The notes under the pieces: model-generated
What the model was told of the DNA's origin: nothing
Database searches by the model: none
What the model saw: only the letters and a program-made list of their open reading frames with translations
Part shown: positions 42,652 to 51,206 of the stretch, piece by piece
How the letters are laid out: each line of letters opens with the position of its first letter
Numbering within the stretch: the first letter of the stretch is position 1
Position numbers and translations under genes: made by a program
Assembly: GCF_029962485.1 (NCBI RefSeq)
Contig: NZ_CP073639.1
Coordinates: 682,001 to 746,000, forward strand
DNA length: 64,000 bases
Reading direction: 5' to 3'
Origin: Burkholderia cepacia
GTDB taxonomy: Bacteria > Pseudomonadota > Gammaproteobacteria > Burkholderiales > Burkholderiaceae

Positions 42652-43671
42652 TCAGCGAGCGAGCGGCAACGGCGCGTCGGGAGCGACGAGCTGCTGCTCG
42701 CGCATCTCGCGCCAGAAATCGGCGGGGATATCGAACCTCAGTGCCGCGACATCTTCCGCGATACGCTCCGCACGGCTCGCACCCGGAATCACCGAAACCG
42801 TCGCCGGATGCGCGAGCACGAACTGCAGCGCGGCCGCCTTGACCGGCACGTCGTAGCGCGCGGCGATCGCGTTGATCCGTTCAACCTTCGCGACGATCTC
42901 GGGCGGCGCCTTCCGGTATTCGTAATGCGCGCCGCCGACGAGCACGCCCGAGCTGTACGGGCCGCCAACGACGATCCCGACGTTACGGGCCGCGGCCGCC
43001 GGCATCACGCGTTGCAGCGCGCGCTCGTGATCGAGCAGCGTGTAGCGGCCGGCGAGCAACATGGCGTCCGGTTGCGGCTCGGCGAGGTCGAGCACCAGTT
43101 CGACCGGTTCGACACGGTTCACGCCGAGGCCCCACGCACCGATCACGCCTTCCTCGCGCAGCTTGCCCAGTACTCGGAATGCGCCCTTGCGCGCCGCTTC
43201 GAATTGCGCGAGCCATTCGTCTCCATAGATGTCCTGAGCGATGTCGTGCACCCATACGATATCGAGGCGATCGGTACGCAGGCGCTTGAGGCTGCCCTCG
43301 ATCGAGCGCAGCGTCGCGTCGGCCGAGTAATCGCTCAGCAGCCGGTTCGCGCGGCCGTGCGCGAAGATCCCGCTCTTGTCGCCGTAGTCGCGCGTCTTCG
43401 CGTCTTCCATTTCGTCGAGCACGATACGGCCGACCTTCGTGCTGATGAAGTAGTCGTCGCGGCGATGGCCAGCGAGCGCGTCGCCGAGGCGCGATTCCGC
43501 GAGGCCCGCGCCATACGACGGCGCGGTGTCGAAGTAACGTATGCCGCGCGCCCACGCGGCTTCGACGGTTGCGATCGCTTCTACGTCGGGAATGTCGCGG
43601 AACATGTTGCCGAGCGGCGCTGCGCCGAAACCGAGCCGGTTACCGGCCGGCAGCGTGTCTTTGAGACTCAT
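42652..43671 (-). CDS. Aldo/keto reductase, paralogue 1 (339 aa)
   Basis: TIM-barrel NADP(H) reductase. The catalytic tyrosine is in DTAPSYGAGLAESRLG with Asp in YFDTAPSY, Lys in STKVGRIV and His in IVWVHD; the family ending IPGASRAERIAED is present. The subgroup is close to D-threo-aldose 1-dehydrogenase/pyridoxal 4-dehydrogenase. It is divergent from the LysR at 43773, and a second copy lies at 45272. Confidence 0.9.
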   Translation of the reverse strand: MSLKDTLPAGNRLGFGAAPLGNMFRDIPDVEAIATVEAAWARGIRYFDTAPSYGAGLAESRLGDALAGHRRDDYFISTKVGRIVLDEMEDAKTRDYGDKSGIFAHGRANRLLSDYSADATLRSIEGSLKRLRTDRLDIVWVHDIAQDIYGDEWLAQFEAARKGAFRVLGKLREEGVIGAWGLGVNRVEPVELVLDLAEPQPDAMLLAGRYTLLDHERALQRVMPAAAARNVGIVVGGPYSSGVLVGGAHYEYRKAPPEIVAKVERINAIAARYDVPVKAAALQFVLAHPATVSVIPGASRAERIAEDVAALRFDIPADFWREMREQQLVAPDAPLPLAR

Positions 43672-43703
43672 GTGTTGCTCCAGGTCTGACAGGAAAGTGC
43701 ACC

Positions 43704-43769
43704 CAGTCTAGGTTGCACAAACAAGTCCGTCCAAGACATAATTCATCAAACTTGAGTCCCAGAAGGTCT
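43704..43769. promoter_or_regulatory. LysR/aldo-keto reductase shared promoter, copy 1
   Basis: 66-bp element from CAGTCTAGG to AGGTCT. On the minus strand TTGGAC, an 18-bp spacer and TAGACT give a promoter for paralogue 1. The conserved block AAGTC-x-GTCCAAGAC and ACTTGAGTCCCA are likely LysR sites. A 66-bp element at 46324-46389 aligns without gaps at 48 of 66 positions. Confidence 0.65.
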
Positions 43770-43772
43770 TAT

Positions 43773-44684
43773 ATGCTCGACATCCGCCAGCTTCAATATT
43801 TCATCGCGGTCGCGGAAGAAGAACACGTCGGCCGCGCGGCCGAACGCCTGCACATTTCGCAATCGCCGCTTAGCCGCCAGATTGCGCAGCTCGAGGAAAA
43901 GCTTGGCCTGACGCTGTTCGAACGCAGCCAGCAGCGCATTCGTCTGACGCGCGACGGGCGCACGTTCCTCAGCGAAGCGCACGCGTTCCTGCGCCACGCG
44001 AACCGGCTCGAGTCGCTGGCGCGACGGCTCGGCCGCGGCGACGAAGGCGGCCTGTGCATCGGCTACCTGGAAACGGCCACGCACTCGGGCGTGCTGCCGC
44101 GCGCGTTGAAGGCGCTGCGCGCCGAGCGCCCCGCCGTCCATATCGCGCTGTACAACTACACGTCCGCCGCGCAGCTCGAAGGCCTGCGCGAGCGCAGTCT
44201 CGATATCGCGCTCGTCACCGAGCCACCCGCGCCCGACGATCCCGAACTCGATGCGACGATGGTGATGAACGACCCGATGCTGCTCGCGATGCCCGACGGG
44301 CACCCGCTCGCGAAGAAGAAGACGCTGGTCGCCGACGATCTCGCCACGCAAGCGTGGATCGGCGTGACGCAACAGGAAAGCGCGCCGCGTCACGGCGCGT
44401 TCGTCGCGGCCTGTGCGAAGGCCGGTTTCTCGCCGGAGATTTCGGTCGAAGCGACCGAGCCGCTCGCCGCGCTCGGGCTCGTCGCCGCCGGGCTCGGCGT
44501 GACGATGATCCAGCAGAGCCTGCGTCATCAGGTGCCGGAAGGCGTCGTGCTGCGCGAGTTGCCATGGTTCAGCTACCGCACGCCGCTTTGGGCCGCGTGG
44601 CACAAGGTCAACCTGCGGCCGCTGGTCGGCACCTTCCGCGAGATCCTGACCGGCGAGGAAGTCGTCGCGGCGGCCGGAAAATAA
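43773..44684 (+). CDS. LysR-family regulator (303 aa)
   Basis: HTH MLDIRQLQYFIAVAEEEHVGRAAERLHISQSPLSRQIAQLE, then an effector domain. It has the BenM/CatM-like start but an unknown effector. ATG 43773 with AGAAGGTCTTAT. Divergent from aldo/keto reductase paralogue 1, which it probably controls; by promoter similarity it may also act on paralogue 2. Confidence 0.9.
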   Translation: MLDIRQLQYFIAVAEEEHVGRAAERLHISQSPLSRQIAQLEEKLGLTLFERSQQRIRLTRDGRTFLSEAHAFLRHANRLESLARRLGRGDEGGLCIGYLETATHSGVLPRALKALRAERPAVHIALYNYTSAAQLEGLRERSLDIALVTEPPAPDDPELDATMVMNDPMLLAMPDGHPLAKKKTLVADDLATQAWIGVTQQESAPRHGAFVAACAKAGFSPEISVEATEPLAALGLVAAGLGVTMIQQSLRHQVPEGVVLRELPWFSYRTPLWAAWHKVNLRPLVGTFREILTGEEVVAAAGK

Positions 44685-44747
44685 CACCCTGAATGATCGG
44701 GGCGCCAGCGCTTCGGTGCCGTCGCGCATGCGAAGCAAACATGCCAA

Positions 44748-44783
44748 CGCCTTCGCTGCGAGCCTGAACCCGCAACGAAGGCG
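44748..44783. terminator. Hairpin between LysR and the SRPBCC gene
   Basis: Stem CGCCTTCG / CGAAGGCG with a 20-nt loop in the 153-bp gap between converging genes; no T-run. Confidence 0.4.
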
Positions 44784-44837
44784 CTGACGGAGCCCGATAT
44801 CGCCAGGCTCCTGCTCGCACGATGCGATGCGCTGCCG

Positions 44838-45254
44838 TCAGGCCGCCGCGAACCGCTTTGCGAGTTCCGCGAGGCCGTCTTCGTAGATTCCGCGGAACAG
44901 CTTGACGGTGTCGTCATCGGTCGCGCCGTGCGGCGTGAACGTGCCCGACCACTCGACGCTCGACGCGTTCGGACCGTTTTCGCGCACGCGCAGCGTGGAG
45001 CGATAGTTCACGACCGGGAACGGTGCTTCGAGGATCGCGTACGTGTAGCTGCGCGCCGCTTCGTCGAATGCGACCAGCCGCTCGACGATCGCGTCGCCGG
45101 CCGGGTTCGCGAGACGCCGCACGCGCCCGCCTTCGCCCAGTTCGCTGGCCGGAATGTACGACAGCCAGTCGGGCAGCGACCCGAAGCCGCCGATCAGTTG
45201 CCAGACGGTCCCGGCCGAAGCCGGGAGTTCGATGCTTGCATTTGCCTGTGCCAT
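44838..45254 (-). CDS. SRPBCC/polyketide-cyclase-like protein (138 aa)
   Basis: START/SRPBCC fold: ASAGTVWQLIGGFGSLPDWL near the N-terminus, then YTYAILEAPFPVVNYRSTLRV and VEWSGTFTPHG. These proteins bind hydrophobic small molecules in a cavity; enzymatic role unproven. The ATG at 45254 follows AAGGTGATGAC. It is 17 bp downstream of aldo/keto reductase paralogue 2 on the same strand, so they form an operon and may act on one substrate. Confidence 0.82.
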   Translation of the reverse strand: MAQANASIELPASAGTVWQLIGGFGSLPDWLSYIPASELGEGGRVRRLANPAGDAIVERLVAFDEAARSYTYAILEAPFPVVNYRSTLRVRENGPNASSVEWSGTFTPHGATDDDTVKLFRGIYEDGLAELAKRFAAA

Positions 45255-45271
45255 GTCATCACCTTGGTCGA

Positions 45272-46291
45272 TTAACGATCGGTCGGCAGCGGCGCATTGG
45301 CCGCAATCAGACCCTGTTCGCGCATGTCGCGCCAGAAGTCGGCCGGAATCACCACGTTCAGCGCAGCCTGGTCTTCCGCGATCCGCTCCGGACGGCTCGC
45401 GCCCGGAATCACCGCGACGGTGGCCGGATGCGACATCGAGAACTGCAGCGCGGCGGCCTTGATCGGCACGTTGTAGCGCGTGGCGATCGCCTTGATCCGC
45501 TCGACCTTCGCGAGGATTTCCGGCGAAGCCTTCTGGTATTCGAAGTGCGTGCCGCCTGCGAGCACGCCCGAGCTGTACGGGCCACCGACGACGATCCCGA
45601 CGTTCTGCGCGGCAGCCGCCGGCATCACGCGTTGCAGCGCGCGCTCGTGATCGAGCAGCGTGTAGCGGCCGGCCAGCAGCATGCCGTCCGGTTGCGGTTC
45701 GGCGAGATCGAGCACCAGCTCGACCGGTTCGACGCGGTTTACGCCGAGGCCCCATGCCTTGATCACGCCTTCTTCACGCAGTTTGCTCAGCACGCGAAAT
45801 GCGCCCTTGCGCGCCACTTCGAATTGCGCGAGCCATTCGTCGCCATAGAAATCCTGGGCGATGTCGTGCACCCAGACGATGTCGAGGCGGTCGGTGCGCA
45901 GGCGCTTCAGGCTGTCCTCGATCGAACGCAGCGTCGCGTCGGCCGTGTAGTCGTTGACGATGCGGTTCGGCCGGCCGTGTTCGAACAGGCCGCCCTTTTC
46001 ACCGAGATCGCGCGCCGACACGTCTTCGACTTCGTCGAGGATCACGCGGCCAACCTTCGTGCTCAGGACATATTCGTCACGCGGGTGGTTCGCCAGCGCG
46101 TCGCCGAGGCGGATTTCCGCCAGGCCGGCGCCATAGAACGGGGCCGAATCGAAATAACGGATGCCGTGTTGCCATGCCGCTTCGACGGTGGCCGCGGCTT
46201 CCGCGTCGGGGATGTTGCGGAACATGTTGCCGAGCGGGGCAGTACCGAAACCAAGGATCTTGTTACCGGGCAGCTTGTCTTTGAGACTCAT
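45272..46291 (-). CDS. Aldo/keto reductase, paralogue 2 (339 aa)
   Basis: Same length as and very similar to paralogue 1 at 42652-43671: DSAPFYGAGLAEIRLG, VHDIAQDFYGDEW and IPGASRPERIAED correspond position by position. The catalytic Tyr, Lys and His regions are intact. It precedes the SRPBCC gene. Its upstream region carries a copy of the LysR-type promoter but no LysR gene beyond it, consistent with a duplication that lost the regulator. Confidence 0.9.
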   Translation of the reverse strand: MSLKDKLPGNKILGFGTAPLGNMFRNIPDAEAAATVEAAWQHGIRYFDSAPFYGAGLAEIRLGDALANHPRDEYVLSTKVGRVILDEVEDVSARDLGEKGGLFEHGRPNRIVNDYTADATLRSIEDSLKRLRTDRLDIVWVHDIAQDFYGDEWLAQFEVARKGAFRVLSKLREEGVIKAWGLGVNRVEPVELVLDLAEPQPDGMLLAGRYTLLDHERALQRVMPAAAAQNVGIVVGGPYSSGVLAGGTHFEYQKASPEILAKVERIKAIATRYNVPIKAAALQFSMSHPATVAVIPGASRPERIAEDQAALNVVIPADFWRDMREQGLIAANAPLPTDR

Positions 46292-46323
46292 GATTTTCTC
46301 CAGGAAGTAAGGGAAAGCGAGTT

Positions 46324-46389
46324 CAGTCTAGGCAGGCGGGTTAAGTCTGTCCAAGACGGAATTAGACACACTTGAGTCCCACGAGGTCT
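46324..46389. promoter_or_regulatory. LysR-type promoter, copy 2, upstream of aldo/keto reductase paralogue 2
   Basis: 66 bp, gapless alignment with 43704-43769 (48 of 66 identical; CAGTCTAGG, GTCCAAGAC and ACTTGAGTCCCA blocks identical). Minus-strand TTGGAC-18-TAGACT is kept. After it the sequence (ATTGGCCGATTTGAG...) no longer encodes a LysR start. Confidence 0.65.
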
Positions 46390-46490
46390 GATTGGCCGAT
46401 TTGAGACCTGTCTCGATGAGCCACGCCGACACCCCGTTCGGGCAGGACGCCCGGCCGGCAAGGCTTTCGACCGAATCCGCGCCCGATTCG

Positions 46491-46510
46491 TGATTTGAGA
46501 TCAAAAATCA
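46491..46510. promoter_or_regulatory. Inverted repeat upstream of DUF4148 gene
   Basis: TGATTT-GAGATCAA-AAATCA, about 103 bp before the DUF4148 start. Possible operator or AT-rich promoter part. No partner regulator is evident. Confidence 0.35.
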
Positions 46511-46612
46511 TTTGGGCCGGCAGCCGTTTTTCCCGGGCGCCGCGATACCTATATTGGCTGCACACGCAACGACATCAACGTGGTTGCGGTTCACTCAACC
46601 TGACAGGTACCC

Positions 46613-46957
46613 ATGATGAAAACGCTGATTTCTTCCACGCTTGCCGCACTGATCCTTTCCGCCCCGGCGCTGTCGTTCGCGCAGCAGGCCGACCATCAAC
46701 TGACCCGCGCCGAAGTGAAGGCCGAAATGGCCCGCCTCGCGGCCGTCGGCTACACCCCGGCGCTGGACCACAACCAGTATCCGGTCGCGATCCTCGCCGC
46801 AGAAAAGCGCGTGCATGAAAATGCCGTTGCACAGGCAACACCGAATGCCGCACCGGCCGCCGACAAAGCCGGTTACGGCAGCGAAGCCCGCACCACCAGC
46901 GAATCCGGCCGCGCGACGATGATCAACGGCCGCGACTCGATCTATCGCGGTCATTGA
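46613..46957 (+). CDS. DUF4148 secreted protein (114 aa)
   Basis: Signal peptide MMKTLISSTLAALILSAPALSFA with probable cleavage after SFA. The mature part has LTRAEVKAEMARLAAVGYTPAL, the DUF4148 signature of many small exported Burkholderia proteins, then a disordered Ala/Pro tail. Function unknown; probably periplasmic. ATG at 46613 or 46616, with GACAGGTACCC in front. Confidence 0.88.
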   Translation: MMKTLISSTLAALILSAPALSFAQQADHQLTRAEVKAEMARLAAVGYTPALDHNQYPVAILAAEKRVHENAVAQATPNAAPAADKAGYGSEARTTSESGRATMINGRDSIYRGH

Positions 46958-47213
46958 GTCGCGTCGACGCGCAAGAGGGCACGCCTCTCGATACGCGCCA
47001 CCGCTCGCCCCTGCCTTCAGCATGGCCGGCCCGGATCGCCTGAACAGGCATTCGGGCCGCGCGTCGTTCGAATGCAATCGGCGCCACGGCGGCATCGATG
47101 CGCCAGATCGACAAACGGAACGATCGGAATTTCAACAGGAAAGGAGACGACTGCCGCCGCAGACGAATGCATCGCGCGACCGATGGCGATGCATGGCAGG
47201 CAGCCGATGCGCG

Positions 47214-48116
47214 TCAGTCGATATCGCCGCTGCTCTTCAATTGCATGGCGACATAGTCGAGAAAGCTCGAGATGCGCAACGACAGCCGGGTATTTCGATA
47301 GTAGACCGCATGAATCGGCTGACGGAACTCGACGGTTTCGTCGACGAGCAGTTCGACCAGGCTGCCGTCACGACAATGATTGCTCGTCATGTAGTCGGCC
47401 AGGCATGCGATGCCGGCGCCGTTCAACGCCAGCGTCATCAGCGTCTCGCCGCTCGATGCCTGCAGCGCGGGGTGAATTCGATAGCTGTCGCCGTCGGCAC
47501 TGCGCAGCGGCCAGTGGTTCAGCGTTTCCGGCTGCACGAAACCGAGCAGCGTATGGTTCGCGAGATCGGCGACGCTCGTCGGCACGCCGGCTTTCTCCAG
47601 ATAAGCAGGGCTCGCCAGGATACGCAGCCGGCTGCTGCCGAGCCGGCGCGCGTGCAGCGTCGAATCGCGCAGCTCGCCGATCCGGATCGCCACGTCGGTA
47701 CGCTGTTCGAGCAGGTCGATGATCTCGTCGCTCGTATGGAGTTCGGCCGCGATCGCCGGATACGCTTCGCGGAAGCCCGGCATCATCGGCGCGATCACGT
47801 GCTGCATGAACGGCATCGCCGCATTGATCCGCAGGCGCCCCGACGGCGTCTCGCGCTGGCTGACGATCTGCTCCTCGGCAAATTCGACCGACGCGATGAT
47901 GTCGCGCGCGTACTCGAGGAAGAGCTTGCCCTCCTCGGTCACTTCGAGGCGACGCGTCGTGCGGCGGATCAGCGTCGTGTCGAGCTTCTCCTCGAGGCGC
48001 CGCAGGATCCGGCTCATCACCGAGGTCGGCTGGTGCAGCTTGTCGGCCGCGCCAGTCAGCGAACCGGTATCGGCGATGGTCACGAACGCGAGCATCTCGT
48101 CGAGGGTCGTCTTCAT
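47214..48116 (-). CDS. LysR-family regulator (300 aa)
   Basis: HTH MLAFVTIADTGSLTGAADKLHQPTSVMSRILRRLEEKL, then an effector domain with SGRLRINAAMPFMQHVIAPMMPGF, typical of the DmlR/YafC branch. No obvious divergent protein gene; the upstream region instead has a possible small RNA on the plus strand (48201-48302). Confidence 0.9.
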   Translation of the reverse strand: MKTTLDEMLAFVTIADTGSLTGAADKLHQPTSVMSRILRRLEEKLDTTLIRRTTRRLEVTEEGKLFLEYARDIIASVEFAEEQIVSQRETPSGRLRINAAMPFMQHVIAPMMPGFREAYPAIAAELHTSDEIIDLLEQRTDVAIRIGELRDSTLHARRLGSSRLRILASPAYLEKAGVPTSVADLANHTLLGFVQPETLNHWPLRSADGDSYRIHPALQASSGETLMTLALNGAGIACLADYMTSNHCRDGSLVELLVDETVEFRQPIHAVYYRNTRLSLRISSFLDYVAMQLKSSGDID

Positions 48117-48200
48117 GGTCGGCAGTCGTCAGCGGTTTCAGGAACCGTCACGATAGTGCCGCCGCACCGCTTTGATAAGCGGGCGCGGACGCGAATCACA

Positions 48201-48302
48201 GTTGATTTCGATTCAACAATGCGCGGCGAATATTGTCGGAACAATCCGACGTGAGGCCCGTGGCCGGTCGCGCGGACGCGCCCGGGCGGGCGCGCTTTTC
48301 TT
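48201..48302 (+). ncRNA. Candidate small RNA / leader with two hairpins and terminator
   Basis: An inverted repeat GTTGA-N7-TCAAC (48201-48217) is followed by hairpin GTCGGA-acaa-TCCGAC (48235-48250), then an 8-bp stem CGCGCCCG-gg-CGGGCGCG (48277-48294) directly followed by CTTTTCTT (48295-48302), a Rho-independent terminator in form. No plus-strand protein gene lies before it within 1.3 kb. It is divergent from the LysR gene, where LysR targets usually lie. Promoter sequence is not convincing. Confidence 0.4.
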
Positions 48303-48324
48303 CATACGGGTCGATGCACCGGAT

Positions 48325-49236
48325 TCACGCGGCGACGGGCATCTCGTCGCGAATCCAGTCCAGCATCGCGCCATGCTTCGGCGCCCAGCCGAGCTCCCGT
48401 CGCGCGCGCAACGCCTTCACGCGGCTGTTCGATGCGAGCGAGAAATGCGCGCGGGAATGACCGAGCACCTGCGCTGCGTCGGCGACGTCCCATTCGACGA
48501 CGGACGGCAGGTCGAGACGTTCGGCAAGCGCATGGCCAATTTCCGCGAACGACGCTTCGCCGTTTTCCGCGAAGTAGAACGCGCCCGGCGACGCCGTATG
48601 GATCGCGCGCAGATACAGATCGGCAACGTCGTCGACATGCACGTTCGACCAGCGGTTCAGCCCCTTGCCGATCACGCGCACCGCGCCGGCGTCGCGCGCG
48701 ATGGCCGCGAGCAGCGGCAGTTGCGCGCTGTCGCGGCGGATACCGAGGCCGTCGCCGTAGATCATGCTGTTGCAGATCACGGCCGAGCGGATGCCGAGGG
48801 TTGCTGCCGACATCACGAGCCGGTCGATCGCGTGGCGCTCGGCCTTCGCGGGTTTGACGACGGGCGTCGTTTCGTCGAATACGGCGGCATCGCCATGCGC
48901 GCCCTGTGCGTCGTCCGCGATCACGCTGGTGCCGCTCGTATGCAGGAACGTCTTGCCCGAGCCGCCCAGCGCCGCGATGATCGCCTCGACGGCCTCGCGG
49001 TGATCGCTGCTGGCCGCGTTGACGACGCAGTCCGCGTCGCGCGCGAACGCATGCAGCAGCGCCGCATCGTCGAGCGAACCGACGACCGGCATGATGCCGG
49101 CCGCCGCGAGTTTCGCGGCGTTCTCGCCGTCGCGCGTCAAGCCGGTGACGACGTGCCCGGCCGACACGAGCCGCGCGGCCACGGAGCCGCCGATGTAGCC
49201 GCTCGCGCCCGTCACGAATATCTTGATGCCTTTCAT
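48325..49236 (-). CDS. NAD-dependent epimerase/SDR family oxidoreductase (303 aa)
   Basis: Extended SDR: FVTGASGYIGGSVAARLVSAG (residues 7-27), followed by SLDDAALL, LHTSGTSVIAD and the late NRWSNVHVDDVADLYLRAI. The usual catalytic Tyr-Lys pair is not obvious (AERHAIDRLV instead), as in many atypical SDRs that bind NAD(P) and act as NmrA-like sensors. Substrate unknown. It lies upstream of the LysR gene on the same strand. Confidence 0.85.
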   Translation of the reverse strand: MKGIKIFVTGASGYIGGSVAARLVSAGHVVTGLTRDGENAAKLAAAGIMPVVGSLDDAALLHAFARDADCVVNAASSDHREAVEAIIAALGGSGKTFLHTSGTSVIADDAQGAHGDAAVFDETTPVVKPAKAERHAIDRLVMSAATLGIRSAVICNSMIYGDGLGIRRDSAQLPLLAAIARDAGAVRVIGKGLNRWSNVHVDDVADLYLRAIHTASPGAFYFAENGEASFAEIGHALAERLDLPSVVEWDVADAAQVLGHSRAHFSLASNSRVKALRARRELGWAPKHGAMLDWIRDEMPVAA

Positions 49237-49375
49237 CCGCTGCTCCGAGAGCGAGACGGCCAGTGCGGGTCACGTCTCGCGAAATGTCGTGTGCCGCAGT
49301 ATCGACGGCCGGCGTAGCCCGGGAAAGGCACGAATCGCCAAAACAGTTTTGAGCGCAACGGGATGATCGGCCGCG

Positions 49376-50032
49376 TCAGACGAATCCCTCTTCGACCAGC
49401 GTACAGCCGTTCGCGGTGACCTCGTGGCGCTGGCCCGAGCCGCCGACCACGCGGCTCCAGCTCGCCGACACGAGCACGGCCGCATCGCCATCCGTGCGCA
49501 ACGCATAGCTGAAGCCGCCGTACATGCCCGGCACCGCGAACCACGTGCTTCTGGCCCGCGCGTCGAGTTCCAGCAGCGGTTCGAGTTCGGGCAGGCGCAG
49601 TGCATCGACGCGCAGGTGCGCGATGCGGCCCAGGATCATCGCGTGGAAATGGCGCTGGATGGCCAGCAGCGCATCGTCGGGCACGAAGCGCTGCGGCTGC
49701 GGCGCCAGCAACTCGACCAGATGCCGGTGCCCGCGCCGCACCGCGATGTCGATCGCGCGCTCGCGTTGCGCATCGCGCAGCATGCGCGATGCGCCGAGTC
49801 GCAGCAGTTCGGCAACGACCGCTTTCGGCGCGCCGCCGTAAGCGGCCTGATGCAACGGCGTGTAGAGCGACGTGCCGCCGAGCCGCGTCGCGTTGACGAG
49901 GTCAGGCTGTCGCGCAACGCAGTCGAGCATCGTCGCCCATTCGCCATTGCGTGCCGCGTCGGCCAAAGCGTGCCGGCTCGCGACCTCCGCATCGCCGAGT
50001 ACATCGGCGCCCGTGATGCCATCCCATGCCAT
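49376..50032 (-). CDS. Ankyrin-like protein (218 aa)
   Basis: Ankyrin-type helices with LYTPLHQAAYGGAPKAVVAELLRLGASRML and RERAIDIAVRRGHRHLVELL, about three repeats (residues 20-120). The C-terminal part has a beta-rich domain (MYGGFSYALRTDGDAAVLVSAS). No signal peptide; cytoplasmic binding role likely. ATG 50032; a TTG at 50038 is possible. Unrelated in sequence to the longer ankyrin protein at 740-1792, which also has an ankyrin N-half. Confidence 0.82.
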   Translation of the reverse strand: MAWDGITGADVLGDAEVASRHALADAARNGEWATMLDCVARQPDLVNATRLGGTSLYTPLHQAAYGGAPKAVVAELLRLGASRMLRDAQRERAIDIAVRRGHRHLVELLAPQPQRFVPDDALLAIQRHFHAMILGRIAHLRVDALRLPELEPLLELDARARSTWFAVPGMYGGFSYALRTDGDAAVLVSASWSRVVGGSGQRHEVTANGCTLVEEGFV

Positions 50033-50080
50033 GCTCAAGCGGCGCTCCTCGGGTATCGCGTGTGCTTCACGGCAACATCG

Positions 50081-50935
50081 TCACGCGTCGCTCCGGCGCG
50101 CCGCCGACGACGCGTCGAGCGCATCGTGATCGACCAGCAGGTTCAGCAGCTGGCGCCGCGATTCGATGCCGAGCTTCGCGAATGCGCGACGCGCATAGGT
50201 GTCGATCGACGACGGACGAATGCCCAGTTCGTGCGCGATATCCTGCGTCTTCCGGCCGCGAATGAGGCGGACGCACACTTCCGACTCGCGCGACGTCAGC
50301 TTCTCGAACACGTCGTGCAGTCGCTGCGTGGCGATGCCCTCGCGCGCACGAGCCGTGCCCACATCGGCCGGCCGGTCGCCGACGATGCGCCGATGCGCGA
50401 CCGCCAGCGGCAACACGATCAGCGCGACATGCCGCACGATGCTCAGCTCCTTCAGCGAAAACGGCGGCAGCCGGCGCGCGCGGCACACCGACAGCGCATA
50501 GGTCAGCTCGTCCACACGATACGTGACCACGCATTCGTCGTGAATGTCCTCGGTATCGTAAAACGCGCGCCGGATCTCCGGGTTCAGGCGCAGCGTCGAC
50601 AGTTGCAGCAGCTGCGTATCGCGTTCGCCGCGGATGCAGTCGAACGTCGTATCGATCTGCGCGAAATCGCGGTAATAACGCGTCATCGTACGCTCGATCT
50701 GGTCCGGATACGTGCCGTAGCTGCCGATCCAGCCGACGCGACGCTCGAGCAGCGACTCGTCTTCGTAATCCAGATGAATGGAATCGCAATCGACGATGCG
50801 CGTCAGGTTCTCGAACACGACCGCGACGAAATCCGGCGATCCGATCGCACCGGCCACGGCCGACAGCGCGTCGGACATGAATACGAGCTGGTTCAACTGG
50901 ATATCGATCGTTGCGGCGGCGTCATGGTCGGTCAT
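50081..50935 (-). CDS. LuxR-family regulator (284 aa)
   Basis: C-terminal LuxR HTH (LTSRESEVCVRLIRGRKTQDIAHELGIRPSSIDTYARRAFAKLGI, about residues 210-255). The N-terminal part has no recognisable acyl-homoserine-lactone binding motif and resembles an uncharacterised sensor. Divergent from the polyamine-binding protein gene at 51207 across a 271-bp gap; probable regulator of it. Confidence 0.88.
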   Translation of the reverse strand: MTDHDAAATIDIQLNQLVFMSDALSAVAGAIGSPDFVAVVFENLTRIVDCDSIHLDYEDESLLERRVGWIGSYGTYPDQIERTMTRYYRDFAQIDTTFDCIRGERDTQLLQLSTLRLNPEIRRAFYDTEDIHDECVVTYRVDELTYALSVCRARRLPPFSLKELSIVRHVALIVLPLAVAHRRIVGDRPADVGTARAREGIATQRLHDVFEKLTSRESEVCVRLIRGRKTQDIAHELGIRPSSIDTYARRAFAKLGIESRRQLLNLLVDHDALDASSAARRSDA

Positions 50936-51206
50936 ACGATGCACGAAAGAATGGGACGCTTACCGTTACCACGCCAAAAGTGCATTGCCAATTCCCTCGT
51001 GCCGGGTTCCCTTACGCACGGCCGCCCGGCTGTACGGATTTCATGGACAGACATCCGGCCGGCCGCCACATACAGTCGTTCCCGATATCCGGCGAGGCCC
51101 GTCGGCGCGTTCGCGGTTCGAAGCGAACCGCCGCGCGTCTCGCCGACCGACCCGCGGCGCGTCTGCGCCCCGCAGTGCGCCGCCCTCGTTCCGAAAGGGA
51201 GTGACC

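Larger units (their letters stand above)
46292..46612. other. Spacer containing the duplicated promoter and the DUF4148 leader (321 bp)
   Basis: Holds the second copy of the LysR-type promoter (46324-46389), then DNA without a gene, where a LysR gene would start if the duplication were complete, then the inverted repeat at 46491-46510 and the leader of the DUF4148 gene. Confidence 0.5.
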
